Shown in pieces: positions 23,392-32,349 of a stretch of DNA of 64,000 nucleotides. The notes below the pieces were generated by a model, which was given only the letters and a program-made list of their open reading frames with translations, ran no database searches and had not been told where the DNA came from. Location: positions 31,238 to 95,237 of the forward strand of contig NZ_JAGSOH010000012.1 in NCBI RefSeq assembly GCF_018139625.1, given 5' to 3'. Source of the stretch: Actinospica acidithermotolerans. Its GTDB lineage: Bacteria; Actinomycetota; Actinomycetes; Streptomycetales; Catenulisporaceae. Made by a program: the position numbers and the translations under genes. Each line of letters starts with the position of its first letter. The first letter of the stretch is position 1.

Positions 23392-25508
23392 CTGATCGTC
23401 AGAGCCTGATCGAGCAGGCCACGGCCGCCTTCCCGGAGGAGGTCGTCACGCACGCCCCGGTCCACCTGCTGGACCTGCCGGGCGGCGCGGGCCGCTTCGC
23501 GCTCATCACCCTGGACAACGGCTTCGACCACACCAAGCCGACCACCTTCGGCCCGCGCGGCCTGATCAACATCGACGTCGCGCTCGACGAGGTGGCGAAG
23601 CTCGCGCAGAACAACGAGATCGTCGCCGCGGGCGTCACCGGCAAGCCGTTCATCTTCGCCGTCGGCGCGGACCTGAAGGGCATCGCCGGCGCGGGCTCGA
23701 AGGAGATCGCCAAGGCGACCGGCAAGCAGGGCCACGACACCTTCCGCCGCCTCGGCGAGCTGCCGATCCCGACGTTCGCGTTCATCAACGGCGCGGCGAT
23801 GGGCGGCGGCGTGGAGATCGCGCTGCACTGCACGTACCGCACCGTGAGCGCGAGCCTTCCGGCGCTCTCGCTGCCCGAGGTCTTCCTCGGCCTGATCCCG
23901 GGCTGGGGCGGCACCTACCTGCTGCCGCGGCTGATCGGCCCGGACAACGCGGTGACGGTCATTATCGACAACCCCTTGTCGCAGAACCGCCAGCTCAAGG
24001 GGAAGAAGGTCTTCGAGCTCGGCATCGCGGACGCGATCTTCGAGGGCGCGGACTTCCTCGAGGAGTCGCTCGGCTGGGCCGCCTCGGTGGTCAAGGGCGA
24101 GACCGTCGTGGAGCGCAAGGAGTACCCCGAGGCCGAGTGGACCGCGGCGCTCGCGCGCGGCAAGCAGATCGCCGACAGCCGGGTGCACGGCGCGACCCCC
24201 GCGCCGTACCTCGCGCTGGACCTGATCTCCGGGGCCCGCACCAACTCCCGCTCCGAGGGCTTCGACGCCGAGGACGAGGCGCTGGCCGACCGCATCATGA
24301 GCGAGGAGGTGCGCTCCGGCGTCTACTCCTTCAACCTGGTGCAGAAGCGGGCCAAGCGCCCGGTCGGCGCGCCGGACCGCTCGCTGGCCAAGCCGGTCAC
24401 CAAGGTGGGCGTCGTCGGCGCCGGCCTGATGGCCTCGCAGCTGGCCACGCTGTTCGTGCAGCGGCTCGCGGTGCCGGTCGTGCTGACCGACATCGACCAG
24501 GAGCGCGTGGACAAGGGCGTCAGGTACGTCCACGAGCAGCTGGACCTGCTGGCGCTCAAGGGCCGGCTCAACTCGGACAAGCTGAACCGGCTCAAGGCGC
24601 TCGTCTCCGGCTCGCTGACCAAGGACGCCTTCGCCGACGCGGACTTCGTGATCGAGGCCGTGTTCGAGGAGCTGTCCGTCAAGCAGCAGGTGTTCGCCGA
24701 GCTCGAGGCCGTCGTCCGGCCGGACTGCGTGATCGCGACGAACACCTCCTCGCTGTCGGTCACCGAGATGGCCTCGAAGATGGAGCACCCGGAGCGGGTC
24801 GTGGGCTTCCACTTCTTCAACCCGGTCGCCGTGCTGCCGCTGCTCGAAGTCGTTCGGGCGGAGAAGACTGACGACGCGTCGCTCGCCACGGCCTTCGCCG
24901 TCGCCAAGACGCTGAAGAAGAACGCGGTGCTGGTCAAGGACGCCCCGGCGTTCGTGGTCAACCGGATCCTGACCCGCTTCATGGGCGTGGTCAACGACGT
25001 GCTCGACGAGGGCACGCCGATCGAGGTGGCGGATCGCGCGCTCGATCCGCTGGGCCTGCCGATGAGCCCCTTCGAGCTGCTCGAGCTCGTCGGGCCGGCG
25101 GTCGGCCTGCACGTCTCCGAGACGCTGCACGCCGCGTTCCCCGACCGGTTCTCGGTCTCCGAGAACATCAGGAAGCTGGTGGCCGCGGGCAAGCGCGGGA
25201 TCTACCAGTGGGTCGACGGCGCTCGCGTGGTGGACCCGGAGCTGGAGGCCCTGTTCACGGTCGGCGACTCGCCGTCGACGGCCGAGCAGGTGCTGGACCG
25301 GGCGACCTCCGCGCTGGCCGAGGAGATCGACTACATGCTCAAGGACGGCGTCGTGGCCGCGGCCGAGGACATCGACCTGTGCATGATCCTGGGCGCCGGC
25401 TGGCCGTTCCACCTCGGCGGCGTCACGCCGTACCTGGACCGCTCCGGCGTGTCCGAGAAGGTGACCGGGCACCGCTTCCTGGACAAGGGCGTGGCCTCGC
25501 TGCCGTAG
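23388..25508 (+). CDS. fadB: 3-hydroxyacyl-CoA dehydrogenase / enoyl-CoA hydratase (FadB-type alpha subunit)
   Basis: The 706-residue fusion has an enoyl-CoA hydratase domain (about 1-300, with GAAMGGGVEIAL and LPEVFLGLIPGWGGT). A 3-hydroxyacyl-CoA dehydrogenase follows (about 335-700) with NAD-binding VGVVGAGLMASQLATLF, the NTSSLSVTEMA loop and HFFNPVAVLPLLEVV. It carries out the middle two steps of beta-oxidation and is expected to complex with FadA. The GTG start overlaps the fadA stop, so the two are translationally coupled. A strong terminator follows. Confidence 0.95.
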   Translation: MTDRQSLIEQATAAFPEEVVTHAPVHLLDLPGGAGRFALITLDNGFDHTKPTTFGPRGLINIDVALDEVAKLAQNNEIVAAGVTGKPFIFAVGADLKGIAGAGSKEIAKATGKQGHDTFRRLGELPIPTFAFINGAAMGGGVEIALHCTYRTVSASLPALSLPEVFLGLIPGWGGTYLLPRLIGPDNAVTVIIDNPLSQNRQLKGKKVFELGIADAIFEGADFLEESLGWAASVVKGETVVERKEYPEAEWTAALARGKQIADSRVHGATPAPYLALDLISGARTNSRSEGFDAEDEALADRIMSEEVRSGVYSFNLVQKRAKRPVGAPDRSLAKPVTKVGVVGAGLMASQLATLFVQRLAVPVVLTDIDQERVDKGVRYVHEQLDLLALKGRLNSDKLNRLKALVSGSLTKDAFADADFVIEAVFEELSVKQQVFAELEAVVRPDCVIATNTSSLSVTEMASKMEHPERVVGFHFFNPVAVLPLLEVVRAEKTDDASLATAFAVAKTLKKNAVLVKDAPAFVVNRILTRFMGVVNDVLDEGTPIEVADRALDPLGLPMSPFELLELVGPAVGLHVSETLHAAFPDRFSVSENIRKLVAAGKRGIYQWVDGARVVDPELEALFTVGDSPSTAEQVLDRATSALAEEIDYMLKDGVVAAAEDIDLCMILGAGWPFHLGGVTPYLDRSGVSEKVTGHRFLDKGVASLP

Positions 25509-25569
25509 CGGCGGCGGCTCCGGGTAGCCGAGAGCTGATACCTGAAAGCCGTGTATCAGTCCTGCATCA

Positions 25570-25608
25570 AGGTGTGGCCCGTCCCCGGTTCGGGGGCGGG
25601 CCACACCT
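25570..25608 (+). terminator. Terminator after fadAB
   Basis: An 18-bp stem (25570-25587 with 25591-25608, one G-T pair) closes a 3-nt loop. It is followed by C/T-rich sequence and ends the fadAB operon. Confidence 0.85.
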
Positions 25609-25628
25609 CTCGCGACTTCAGATTCGTT

Positions 25629-25634
25629 TAACCT
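25629..25634 (+). promoter_or_regulatory. -10 element of the DUF2142 gene (leaderless)
   Basis: TAACCT is followed by 7 nt and the GTG at 25642. Confidence 0.5.
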
Positions 25635-25641
25635 CGGACGT

Positions 25642-27270
25642 GTGCTCCGCAAGATTCCGGCGGCAAGGCCGTTGCTCGCGTTCCTCGCGTTCCTGACCCT
25701 CGCTCTGTCCTGGAGCCTCGGAACGCCGCTGCTCAGCGCCGCGGACGAACCCGAGCAGGCCGTCAGGGCGATGGCCGTGGTGCGCGGGGAGTTCTCCGGC
25801 GCCCAGCAGGTCTGGAACTTCGCCCACTGGCAGAGCACTTATACGACCCCGGACTACCTGGAGACCCGCTACCGGCTCCCGCACGATCTCGTGCGCGCGG
25901 TCGCGGCGCACGATCCGGCCTGCTACGCGTTCAACGAGGCCAACACCGCCGCGTGCACCGTCACCTCGAACACGCACCGGATAGCTCAGGCCGGGGCCAC
26001 GGCGCTGAGCCACATGAACTACTCGCCGCTCTACTACGCGCTGGTCGGCTGGCCGAGCCTGCTGCTCCGCGGCGACAACGCGCTCTACGCGATGCGCGTC
26101 GTCAGTGCCCTGATCACCGCGCTGCTGCTGGCCGCAGCGTTCACTACCTCCGCGCGGCGCGGTCGCGCGGCGGCGGTCGGCGTGGTCGCGGCGGCGACCC
26201 CGGCGGCGATCTACTTCGGCGCGGTCGTCAACCCGAGCGGCCTCGAGATCGCGTCGGCGCTGCTCGCCTGGGCGTCGCTGATCTCGATGACGCGCGCCGA
26301 ATCCGCGGGCGGTACGCGGCTCTCGGACCGGATCTTGTTCACCGTCGCGGCGGCGACGCTCCTGCTCGTGCGCCCGCTCGGCCCGGTCTGGCTCGGAATC
26401 ATCGTCCTCGCCGTCTTCGCGGCGAGCCCGGATCCGCGCGCGCGGCTGCGCGCGGCGGTGCGCGGCCGGGGCGCGCGATGGATGTTCGCCGCTCTCGCCG
26501 CCGCGCTCGCGGCGACCCTGGCCTGGGACGCGACGCAGAACACGCTGGGCATCCTGCCGCGCCCGAACGCGACGTACACGTTCGCCAAGGGCGCCTCCAT
26601 GACGCTGGCTCAGACTCCTCAGTTCTTCGCCCAGATGGTCGGCCTGATCGGCTGGAACGACGTGCACGTTCCGACCGCCACGACCTACCTCTGGTACGGC
26701 ACGGTGGTCGCCCTGCTGCTCGCCGGCCTGATAGTCGGCGGACGACGCGAGCGGCTGGTCCTGCTCGCCCTGGCCGTGATCGTCGTCGCCTTCCCGATCG
26801 CCTTCGAGGGCTACTCCGGCGCCTCGTACGGCGTCGGCTGGCAGGGCCGGTACTCGCTCCCCTTCGCGGTCGGCGTTCCGCTGCTGGCCGCCGAGGTGCT
26901 CGGGCGCCGGCTGTGGACGGCGGAGCCCGGCGGCATACCGCGCGCGCTGGCTAAGACGGTCGGCGCCGTCCTCGCGCTCGGCTACCTGTGCGAGGTCTGG
27001 TGGGCCTGGCGGCGCTACGCCGAGGGACTCGGCAGTGCGTCGCACTACCTCCCGACGCACGCGAAGTGGACGCCGCTGATCAGCTGGCCGGGAATGATCG
27101 GCCTCGCCGTCCTCGGCGTCGCCGGGGTGTTCGCGCTGCTCGCCTCGTCCTCGACCTTCCGGGTCGCCGCGGCCGCCGAAGCCGCCGAGCAGGACGGGGA
27201 CGCGCCGGAGCCGCCCGCTCAGGCGCCGGCGGGCAGTCCCGGCGTCGAGAGCTTGGTCAACAAGTTGTAG
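25642..27270 (+). CDS. DUF2142-type polytopic membrane protein
   Basis: The 542-residue protein has about 11-12 hydrophobic segments and a first extracytoplasmic loop beginning DEPEQAVRAMAVVRGEF, which is the DUF2142 hallmark resembling GT-C glycosyltransferases, where acidic residues in loop 1 are catalytic. HMNYSPLYYAL and PSGLEIASALL also fit the family. Such proteins are usually near surface-glycan genes. The C-terminal tail is Pro/Ala-rich and its last 17 codons overlap the convergent membrane-protein gene by 52 bp. The sugar donor and acceptor are unknown. Confidence 0.75.
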   Translation: MLRKIPAARPLLAFLAFLTLALSWSLGTPLLSAADEPEQAVRAMAVVRGEFSGAQQVWNFAHWQSTYTTPDYLETRYRLPHDLVRAVAAHDPACYAFNEANTAACTVTSNTHRIAQAGATALSHMNYSPLYYALVGWPSLLLRGDNALYAMRVVSALITALLLAAAFTTSARRGRAAAVGVVAAATPAAIYFGAVVNPSGLEIASALLAWASLISMTRAESAGGTRLSDRILFTVAAATLLLVRPLGPVWLGIIVLAVFAASPDPRARLRAAVRGRGARWMFAALAAALAATLAWDATQNTLGILPRPNATYTFAKGASMTLAQTPQFFAQMVGLIGWNDVHVPTATTYLWYGTVVALLLAGLIVGGRRERLVLLALAVIVVAFPIAFEGYSGASYGVGWQGRYSLPFAVGVPLLAAEVLGRRLWTAEPGGIPRALAKTVGAVLALGYLCEVWWAWRRYAEGLGSASHYLPTHAKWTPLISWPGMIGLAVLGVAGVFALLASSSTFRVAAAAEAAEQDGDAPEPPAQAPAGSPGVESLVNKL

Positions 27271-28859
27271 GAGTAGACCAGGATCGAATAGCCGTCCACG
27301 CTGTACACCGCCGACGGCGCGCCCAGCGCGCTCTCGACCTGAGCCTGCGTCATGTCGCCGCGCGGGTCCTGCTCGGCGACCACGAACCGCGCGTCGTTCG
27401 ACTTCACGTCGTACCACTGCTGGCGGGCGCCCCAGATGCGCGCGATGAAGCCCTCGCCGGCGGCCCTGAGGTAGATCGGGCGCACCTGCACGCCGCCGCC
27501 GCTGTAGACGGTGATCGGCGAGGCGTTCCAGTACCCTCCGAGCCCGTAGGTCAGGTGGTGCTCTTCCAGCCAGGCGGCGAGCGGCCGGACCGGGTCGGAC
27601 TTCGTCGCCTGGAACAACGAAGTCCCGCTCACGAGGCAGATCACCGCGGCGGACGCCGCCACGGCCGTCCCCGCGCGCTGGAACGACGGCAGCCGCAGCG
27701 GCCGCAGCGAACTCGCCGCCCGCGCGCTGAGCGCCGCGAGCAGCACGACCACGCCGACGAACTCGTAGCCGCCGCCGTTGCCCGGCTGGGCAACCGTGGA
27801 GAATTCATACGCGGCCAGGTAGACGAGGACGGTCACGGCCAGCAGCCGGTCCGCGTCGTCCACCCTCGTCCAGCGGATCAGCACCCGGAGCAGGCTCAGC
27901 AGCCCGCACACGAGCGCGAATCCGCCGAAACACGTGAGCGCCACGCGGGACGGCGTATCACCGGGGAAGTTGTAGACGTCCACTCCGAACATCCCGAACA
28001 GCGACTGCCACATGCCGGTGAAATGCCAGCCCGCCTGCGAGAGCGGCGCGATGTTCGTGTGCGCCTTGGTGAGGTAGTAGGCGCCCATCGCCTTCATGAG
28101 CGAACGCAGCTCGACGGCGGCCGGCACCGAGACGAGCGCGGCCAGCGCGAGCCATGTCTCGGGTGTGCGCAGCCGCCGCCCGCGCAGATGCTCGACGGCC
28201 CAGACGAAAAGCAGCGCGGGCACGGCCACGTAGCGGACGGTCACGTCGCCGAGCTGGCCGAGCATCAGCACCGCGAGCATCGCCCACGGCGCCCAGCGGC
28301 GGTCGGCGAAGCGGGTGTAGACGACGTACGCGACGAAGACGAACACGATGGTCCCGTTGTGGTCCGGGACGATCATGATCGTTTGGAGGAGCGCCCCGCC
28401 GCCGAACAGATCGGCCGTCATGAACAGCGCCACGAGCGCGACGCGGAGCCAGGCACCCGTGCCCTGGGCCCCGCCCCTCGCGAGCCAGCACGCGGACAGG
28501 AAGACGAGCGTGTAGATCAGCGCCCCGGCCACGTGCAGCGAGAAGCCGCTGAGCCCGAGCACAAGCGCGGTGAGGCCGTAGATCGGCGCGTCGAACGTGT
28601 AGAAGTTGACGTCCGAGGCCCACCAGCCGTGCAGCAGCAGCTGCCCGTGCACCATGTCCCAGCCCTGCAAGGCCACGCTCGCGGTGTCCGAGTTCCACGG
28701 CCGGGTCAGCGACTGGGCCAGGCTGAGGGCGAAGAAACAGGCCGTGAGCAGCAGCATCGCGCCGACCGGGAGCAGCCGCGGCCGAGCTGGGCGCGGGACC
28801 GGCTCGTCGTCCCGCTCCGCCGCCGAATCCTGCTCGACCTGCTGCGCCGACTCGGTCAT
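27219..28859 (-). CDS. Polytopic membrane protein, unknown function (GT-C-like architecture)
   Basis: The 546-residue protein has a charged cytoplasmic N-terminus of about 28 residues, about 10 membrane helices and an extracytoplasmic C-terminal domain of about 110 residues. The first loop after helix 1 reads RPWNSDTASVALQGWDM, with an Asp placed as in GT-C glycosyltransferases; PDHNGTIVFVFVAYVVYTRF is a later segment. I do not recognise a named family. The ATG has GGAGG just upstream. It is co-oriented with the DUF2079 gene 71 bp upstream and may form an operon with it. Its end overlaps the convergent DUF2142 gene. Confidence 0.7.
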   Translation of the reverse strand: MTESAQQVEQDSAAERDDEPVPRPARPRLLPVGAMLLLTACFFALSLAQSLTRPWNSDTASVALQGWDMVHGQLLLHGWWASDVNFYTFDAPIYGLTALVLGLSGFSLHVAGALIYTLVFLSACWLARGGAQGTGAWLRVALVALFMTADLFGGGALLQTIMIVPDHNGTIVFVFVAYVVYTRFADRRWAPWAMLAVLMLGQLGDVTVRYVAVPALLFVWAVEHLRGRRLRTPETWLALAALVSVPAAVELRSLMKAMGAYYLTKAHTNIAPLSQAGWHFTGMWQSLFGMFGVDVYNFPGDTPSRVALTCFGGFALVCGLLSLLRVLIRWTRVDDADRLLAVTVLVYLAAYEFSTVAQPGNGGGYEFVGVVVLLAALSARAASSLRPLRLPSFQRAGTAVAASAAVICLVSGTSLFQATKSDPVRPLAAWLEEHHLTYGLGGYWNASPITVYSGGGVQVRPIYLRAAGEGFIARIWGARQQWYDVKSNDARFVVAEQDPRGDMTQAQVESALGAPSAVYSVDGYSILVYSYNLLTKLSTPGLPAGA

Positions 28860-28930
28860 GGCCCTCCAGAAGACGTACGGGATCGGCGGGCGGCAGGCGC
28901 CCGCCGATCCCTAGTGTTCCGAAGGAACCT

Positions 28931-30520
28931 TTAGGAAACGTGGAGACGCTCCATGAGAATCACCGGGCCGTCGCGCGAGATCACCTGGAAGCCCTGGGCC
29001 TCGAGGGTCTGCTCGAAGTTCGGCGGGGTCCAGTTGGAGCCGAGGTCGAAGAAGGCGTACTGCGCGGCGGCCGGCGTGGAGACGTCGGTGTCCCTGGCCA
29101 CGACGGCGGTCCCGAGGTCGTTGCTCACGTACACGTCCACGTTCGACGGGACCCGGTCGGCGACCCGGTCGATCTGCGCGTTGAGCGCGGCGGGCCGGCT
29201 CATGTTCCCGTCCAGGTAGGCCCAGGCGGAGCTGAAGTTCTCGCGGGCGGGCCGGGACTGCATCCACATCGAGGAGCCGACCGCGAGGACCGCGAGCAGC
29301 ACGACCGCGGCGCGCCAGGCGCGGCCGGGGGTAAGCCACCCGGGCCGCGGGAGCCCGTCGGGCAGCCGGGGCGCGATCCGCCGCCGGAGCATCTCGAGCA
29401 GCAGCCCGATCCGGCGCAGGCCGTCCGCGGCGCCGATGACGATGATCGGCGCGACCCCCACGTAGAAGTGGTAGTGGGTACTCCAGTGCGTGTTGTTCTC
29501 GGAGACCATCAGCAGCAGGACCGGGGTGGCACCGAGGTACGTGATCGGCGAGGCCAGGCAGACGAATCCGACAGGGGCGAGCAGCATCAGCCAGGTGTCG
29601 GTCTTGACCGGGTTGTCGATCAGCAGACGCAGCAGGTGCCGCGGGTGCTCCACCGCGTGGGTCAGCGCCTGGCTCATCGTCGAGGCGCCGAGGGTCTGCT
29701 GGTAGTCGAAGTGCCTGGCCTGCCAGAAGGCCAGATCGTGGCCCCAGTCGGGCACGATCACGTTGGTGAACAGGAACATCGTCGCCGGGCCGAGCAGGCA
29801 GAGCACCAGCGCGTGCCGCCACTTGCGGTGCCGGGCGGCCCAGAGCCCGAAAAGCAGCACGACGGAGCCCATGTCCTCGAAGCAGAACAGCGTCGCGCCG
29901 ATCGCGATCGAGGCGGCGGTCCACTTTCCGGCGAGCGCGCGCTCGATCGCGAGGGCGATCAGCAGCGGCTCGAACATGTTCTCGTGGATGTCGAAGCCGA
30001 TCGCATTCTGGACCTCGATGCAGCTGAGGTAGAAGACGCAGGCGATGACGCCGACAGCCGGGCTCTGCAGGCGGCGCACGGCGTAGTAGACCGGCACACC
30101 CGCCGAGCAGACCAGGAACGCCTGCGCGACGGCGATCACGTTGGGCGAGTCGTGAATCCACAGCAGCGGCACCAGCAGGACGAGGATCGGCGCGAAGTGG
30201 TCGCCCCACTCGTTGGTGATCTGCGGCGCCTCCAGCGGCTCGCTCGGGTAGCCGTGGAAGGCCCAGCCGTGGATGACCTGGAATATGACGCCGAAGTCGT
30301 AGCTGCCGGCGAGGTGCTGGTCCACCTTGTCGACCGCGAGCGCGCTGTAGAAGAACGCCGCTATCAGGCAGACCCAGAAGGCCGGACACGTCAGCACCAG
30401 CCGGCCAATGCGCCTTAGTGCGGCGCCGAACCGGCGCGGATCCTGCGTGCGCGCATCGGATTCCGCACCATCGGCGACAGATATGTCACCAAGAGTATCC
30501 CGCGTGACGAATGCTTCCAT
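28931..30520 (-). CDS. DUF2079-type membrane protein
   Basis: The 529-residue protein has a 45-residue cytoplasmic N-terminus, about 10 membrane helices and an extracytoplasmic C-terminal domain. SYDFGVIFQVIHGWAFHG after helix 1, then NEWGDHFAPILVLLVPLLWI and NAIGFDIHENMFEPLLIALAI, match the DUF2079 family of putative membrane glycosyltransferases. The function has not been established for the family. It lies between another large membrane protein and a UGM-like flavoprotein. The grouping suggests synthesis or export of a surface polysaccharide, which is inference. Confidence 0.78.
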   Translation of the reverse strand: MEAFVTRDTLGDISVADGAESDARTQDPRRFGAALRRIGRLVLTCPAFWVCLIAAFFYSALAVDKVDQHLAGSYDFGVIFQVIHGWAFHGYPSEPLEAPQITNEWGDHFAPILVLLVPLLWIHDSPNVIAVAQAFLVCSAGVPVYYAVRRLQSPAVGVIACVFYLSCIEVQNAIGFDIHENMFEPLLIALAIERALAGKWTAASIAIGATLFCFEDMGSVVLLFGLWAARHRKWRHALVLCLLGPATMFLFTNVIVPDWGHDLAFWQARHFDYQQTLGASTMSQALTHAVEHPRHLLRLLIDNPVKTDTWLMLLAPVGFVCLASPITYLGATPVLLLMVSENNTHWSTHYHFYVGVAPIIVIGAADGLRRIGLLLEMLRRRIAPRLPDGLPRPGWLTPGRAWRAAVVLLAVLAVGSSMWMQSRPARENFSSAWAYLDGNMSRPAALNAQIDRVADRVPSNVDVYVSNDLGTAVVARDTDVSTPAAAQYAFFDLGSNWTPPNFEQTLEAQGFQVISRDGPVILMERLHVS

Positions 30521-30615
30521 GCCGCGATCAGCCCCCCTCGAGAATCACCGCTGCCCGTCAGCGGGAGACCAGCACAGGCGGGGACCCGCTCCCACACGGC
30601 CCCGCCGTCGCGCGA

Positions 30616-30649
30616 CCCCTCCGCGGCCGTACCGGCGGCCGCGGAGGGG
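30616..30649 (-). terminator. Terminator after the UGM-like flavoprotein gene
   Basis: A perfect 14-bp stem (30616-30629 with 30636-30649) with a 6-nt loop lies just beyond the stop of the 30697-32250 gene and before the DUF2079 gene. Confidence 0.8.
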
Positions 30650-30696
30650 GTGTCGGGCCGTTGCGGGCCCGTCAGGTGCTCAGAGCTGGAAGGTGC

Positions 30697-32250
30697 TCAG
30701 GCCGAGCTGGAGACCTTCTCCTCGTCCCGGCGGCGCGGGATCATCGGCGCGTCGCGCCCGGTGCCCTTGGGCGTGCCGGAGCGGTCCTTCGACGCCGAGG
30801 ACTCCTCGTGGTACTCCTCTTCGACGTTGACGCTCCACACGTCGTGCTTGCTGCCCGTGCGAATGTTCTCGCTGGTCAGCAGGGCGGTGAGCATGGAGTG
30901 GTCCGCGTTGTTGTACCGGTGCATGCCGTTGCGGCCGACCGGGTGCACGTTCGGGGTGTGCTCGGCCAGCCAGGCCTTGATCACCTCGAGGTTCGCCGCG
31001 TACCGGTCGTCGTAGACGGGGTAGGCCTTGGGCATCCGGACCACGTAGCCGGCCTCGACCGAGCCCGGGGTGATCAGGTTGAGCTCCTCGAGCTCCTTGG
31101 TGCCCAGCTTGACCAGGTCCTCGTCGTCCATGGTCCACAGCTCGTCGCCCTCGTTGACGAAGAACTCCAGACCCAGGCAGGTGCGCCCCTCCTTGACCAG
31201 GTACGGCGACCAGGAACCGAAGTTCTGGATGCGCCCGACCTTCACGCCCGGGGTGTGGATGTAGATCCAGTTGTCCGGGAAGCCGTGCTTCTCCGGCACC
31301 ACCAGGGCGACGGTCAGGAAGTCGCGGTAGCGCAGGTCCTTGGCGGCGGCGATCGCCTCGGCCGAGGCCGGCGGGTCCATCGAGAGGACCAGCGCGGAGA
31401 TCGGGGTCGAGGAGATGACGTCGCTCGCCGGCACGACCTTCTCGTGCTCGGCGCCGTCCTCGTCGCGGGTGACGACGGTGACGGAGGTCGCGCCCTCGCC
31501 CTCGGCCCAGGAGACGGTCTTGACCCAGGACTCGAGCTCGACCGTGCCGCCCTGCTTGCGCACCTTCTCGGTCGCGGTCTCCCACATCATGCCGGGACCG
31601 AACTTCGGGTAGTAGAACTCGTCGATCAGCGAGGTGATCTTCTTCGAGCCCTTACGCGGGTTGAGCGCGTTGACGATGGCGCCGAAGAGCGACAGGTTCT
31701 TGATGCGCTGAGCCGCCCAGTCCGCGGGCAGCTCGCTGGTGTCCATGCCCCAGACCTTCTCCGTGTACGTCTTGAAGAAGATCCGGAACAGCCGCTTGCC
31801 GAAGCGCGCGGTCACCCAGCCGTCGAAGTACTCCTGGTTCTTCGGCGGATTGATCTTGGCCGCGGTGTACGAGGCGATGCACTTGACCGCCTCGACCACG
31901 CCGAGGCCCTTGAGGGCGTTGCCCGCCTTGAGCGGGTAGTCGAACAGCTTCCCCCGGTAGTAGATCCGCGACATCCGCGGCCGCAGCAGGAAGTCCTCCT
32001 CGGGGAGGATCTCATGCCACAGGTCGTCCACCTGCTTCACCTTGGTGAAGAAGCGGTGACCCCCGATGTCGAATCGCCAACCACCGCGCTCCGCCGTCTG
32101 GGAGATGCCGCCGACCACGTTCTCCGACTCGAAGACCTGAGCCGGGAATCCGTGCTTGGTCAGGTCGTAGGCCGCGGTCAGTCCAGCAGGTCCGGCGCCG
32201 ATGATGACCGTTCCCGGTCCTTCGTTCGTTTCGGAGTGCGTAGTGTCCAC
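30697..32250 (-). CDS. FAD-dependent oxidoreductase, UDP-galactopyranose-mutase-like
   Basis: The 517-residue flavoprotein opens with TVIIGAGPAGLTAAYDLTKHG (FAD dinucleotide motif, about residues 13-33). It then has NVVGGISQTAE and IGGHRFFTKVKQVDDLW, as in UDP-galactopyranose-mutase-like and WecE-neighbour FAD proteins. KVWGMDTSELPADWAAQRIKNLS is a further conserved block. Related proteins are often found with glycosyltransferases and may rearrange or oxidise nucleotide sugars. The C-terminal 35 residues are charged and Ser-rich. GTG 32250 is chosen by homologue-like length; an upstream TTG at 32325 is possible. It follows dxs on the same strand with a 99-bp gap. Confidence 0.72.
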   Translation of the reverse strand: MDTTHSETNEGPGTVIIGAGPAGLTAAYDLTKHGFPAQVFESENVVGGISQTAERGGWRFDIGGHRFFTKVKQVDDLWHEILPEEDFLLRPRMSRIYYRGKLFDYPLKAGNALKGLGVVEAVKCIASYTAAKINPPKNQEYFDGWVTARFGKRLFRIFFKTYTEKVWGMDTSELPADWAAQRIKNLSLFGAIVNALNPRKGSKKITSLIDEFYYPKFGPGMMWETATEKVRKQGGTVELESWVKTVSWAEGEGATSVTVVTRDEDGAEHEKVVPASDVISSTPISALVLSMDPPASAEAIAAAKDLRYRDFLTVALVVPEKHGFPDNWIYIHTPGVKVGRIQNFGSWSPYLVKEGRTCLGLEFFVNEGDELWTMDDEDLVKLGTKELEELNLITPGSVEAGYVVRMPKAYPVYDDRYAANLEVIKAWLAEHTPNVHPVGRNGMHRYNNADHSMLTALLTSENIRTGSKHDVWSVNVEEEYHEESSASKDRSGTPKGTGRDAPMIPRRRDEEKVSSSA

Positions 32251-32349
32251 AAGCAAGAAATTCTGCCATCTGAAGACAGCCTGAGCGGCCACATGCCGGT
32301 AACGATCCTTGTCAGCCTGTTTCAAATCCGTTACTGAGGAGACTGCAAC

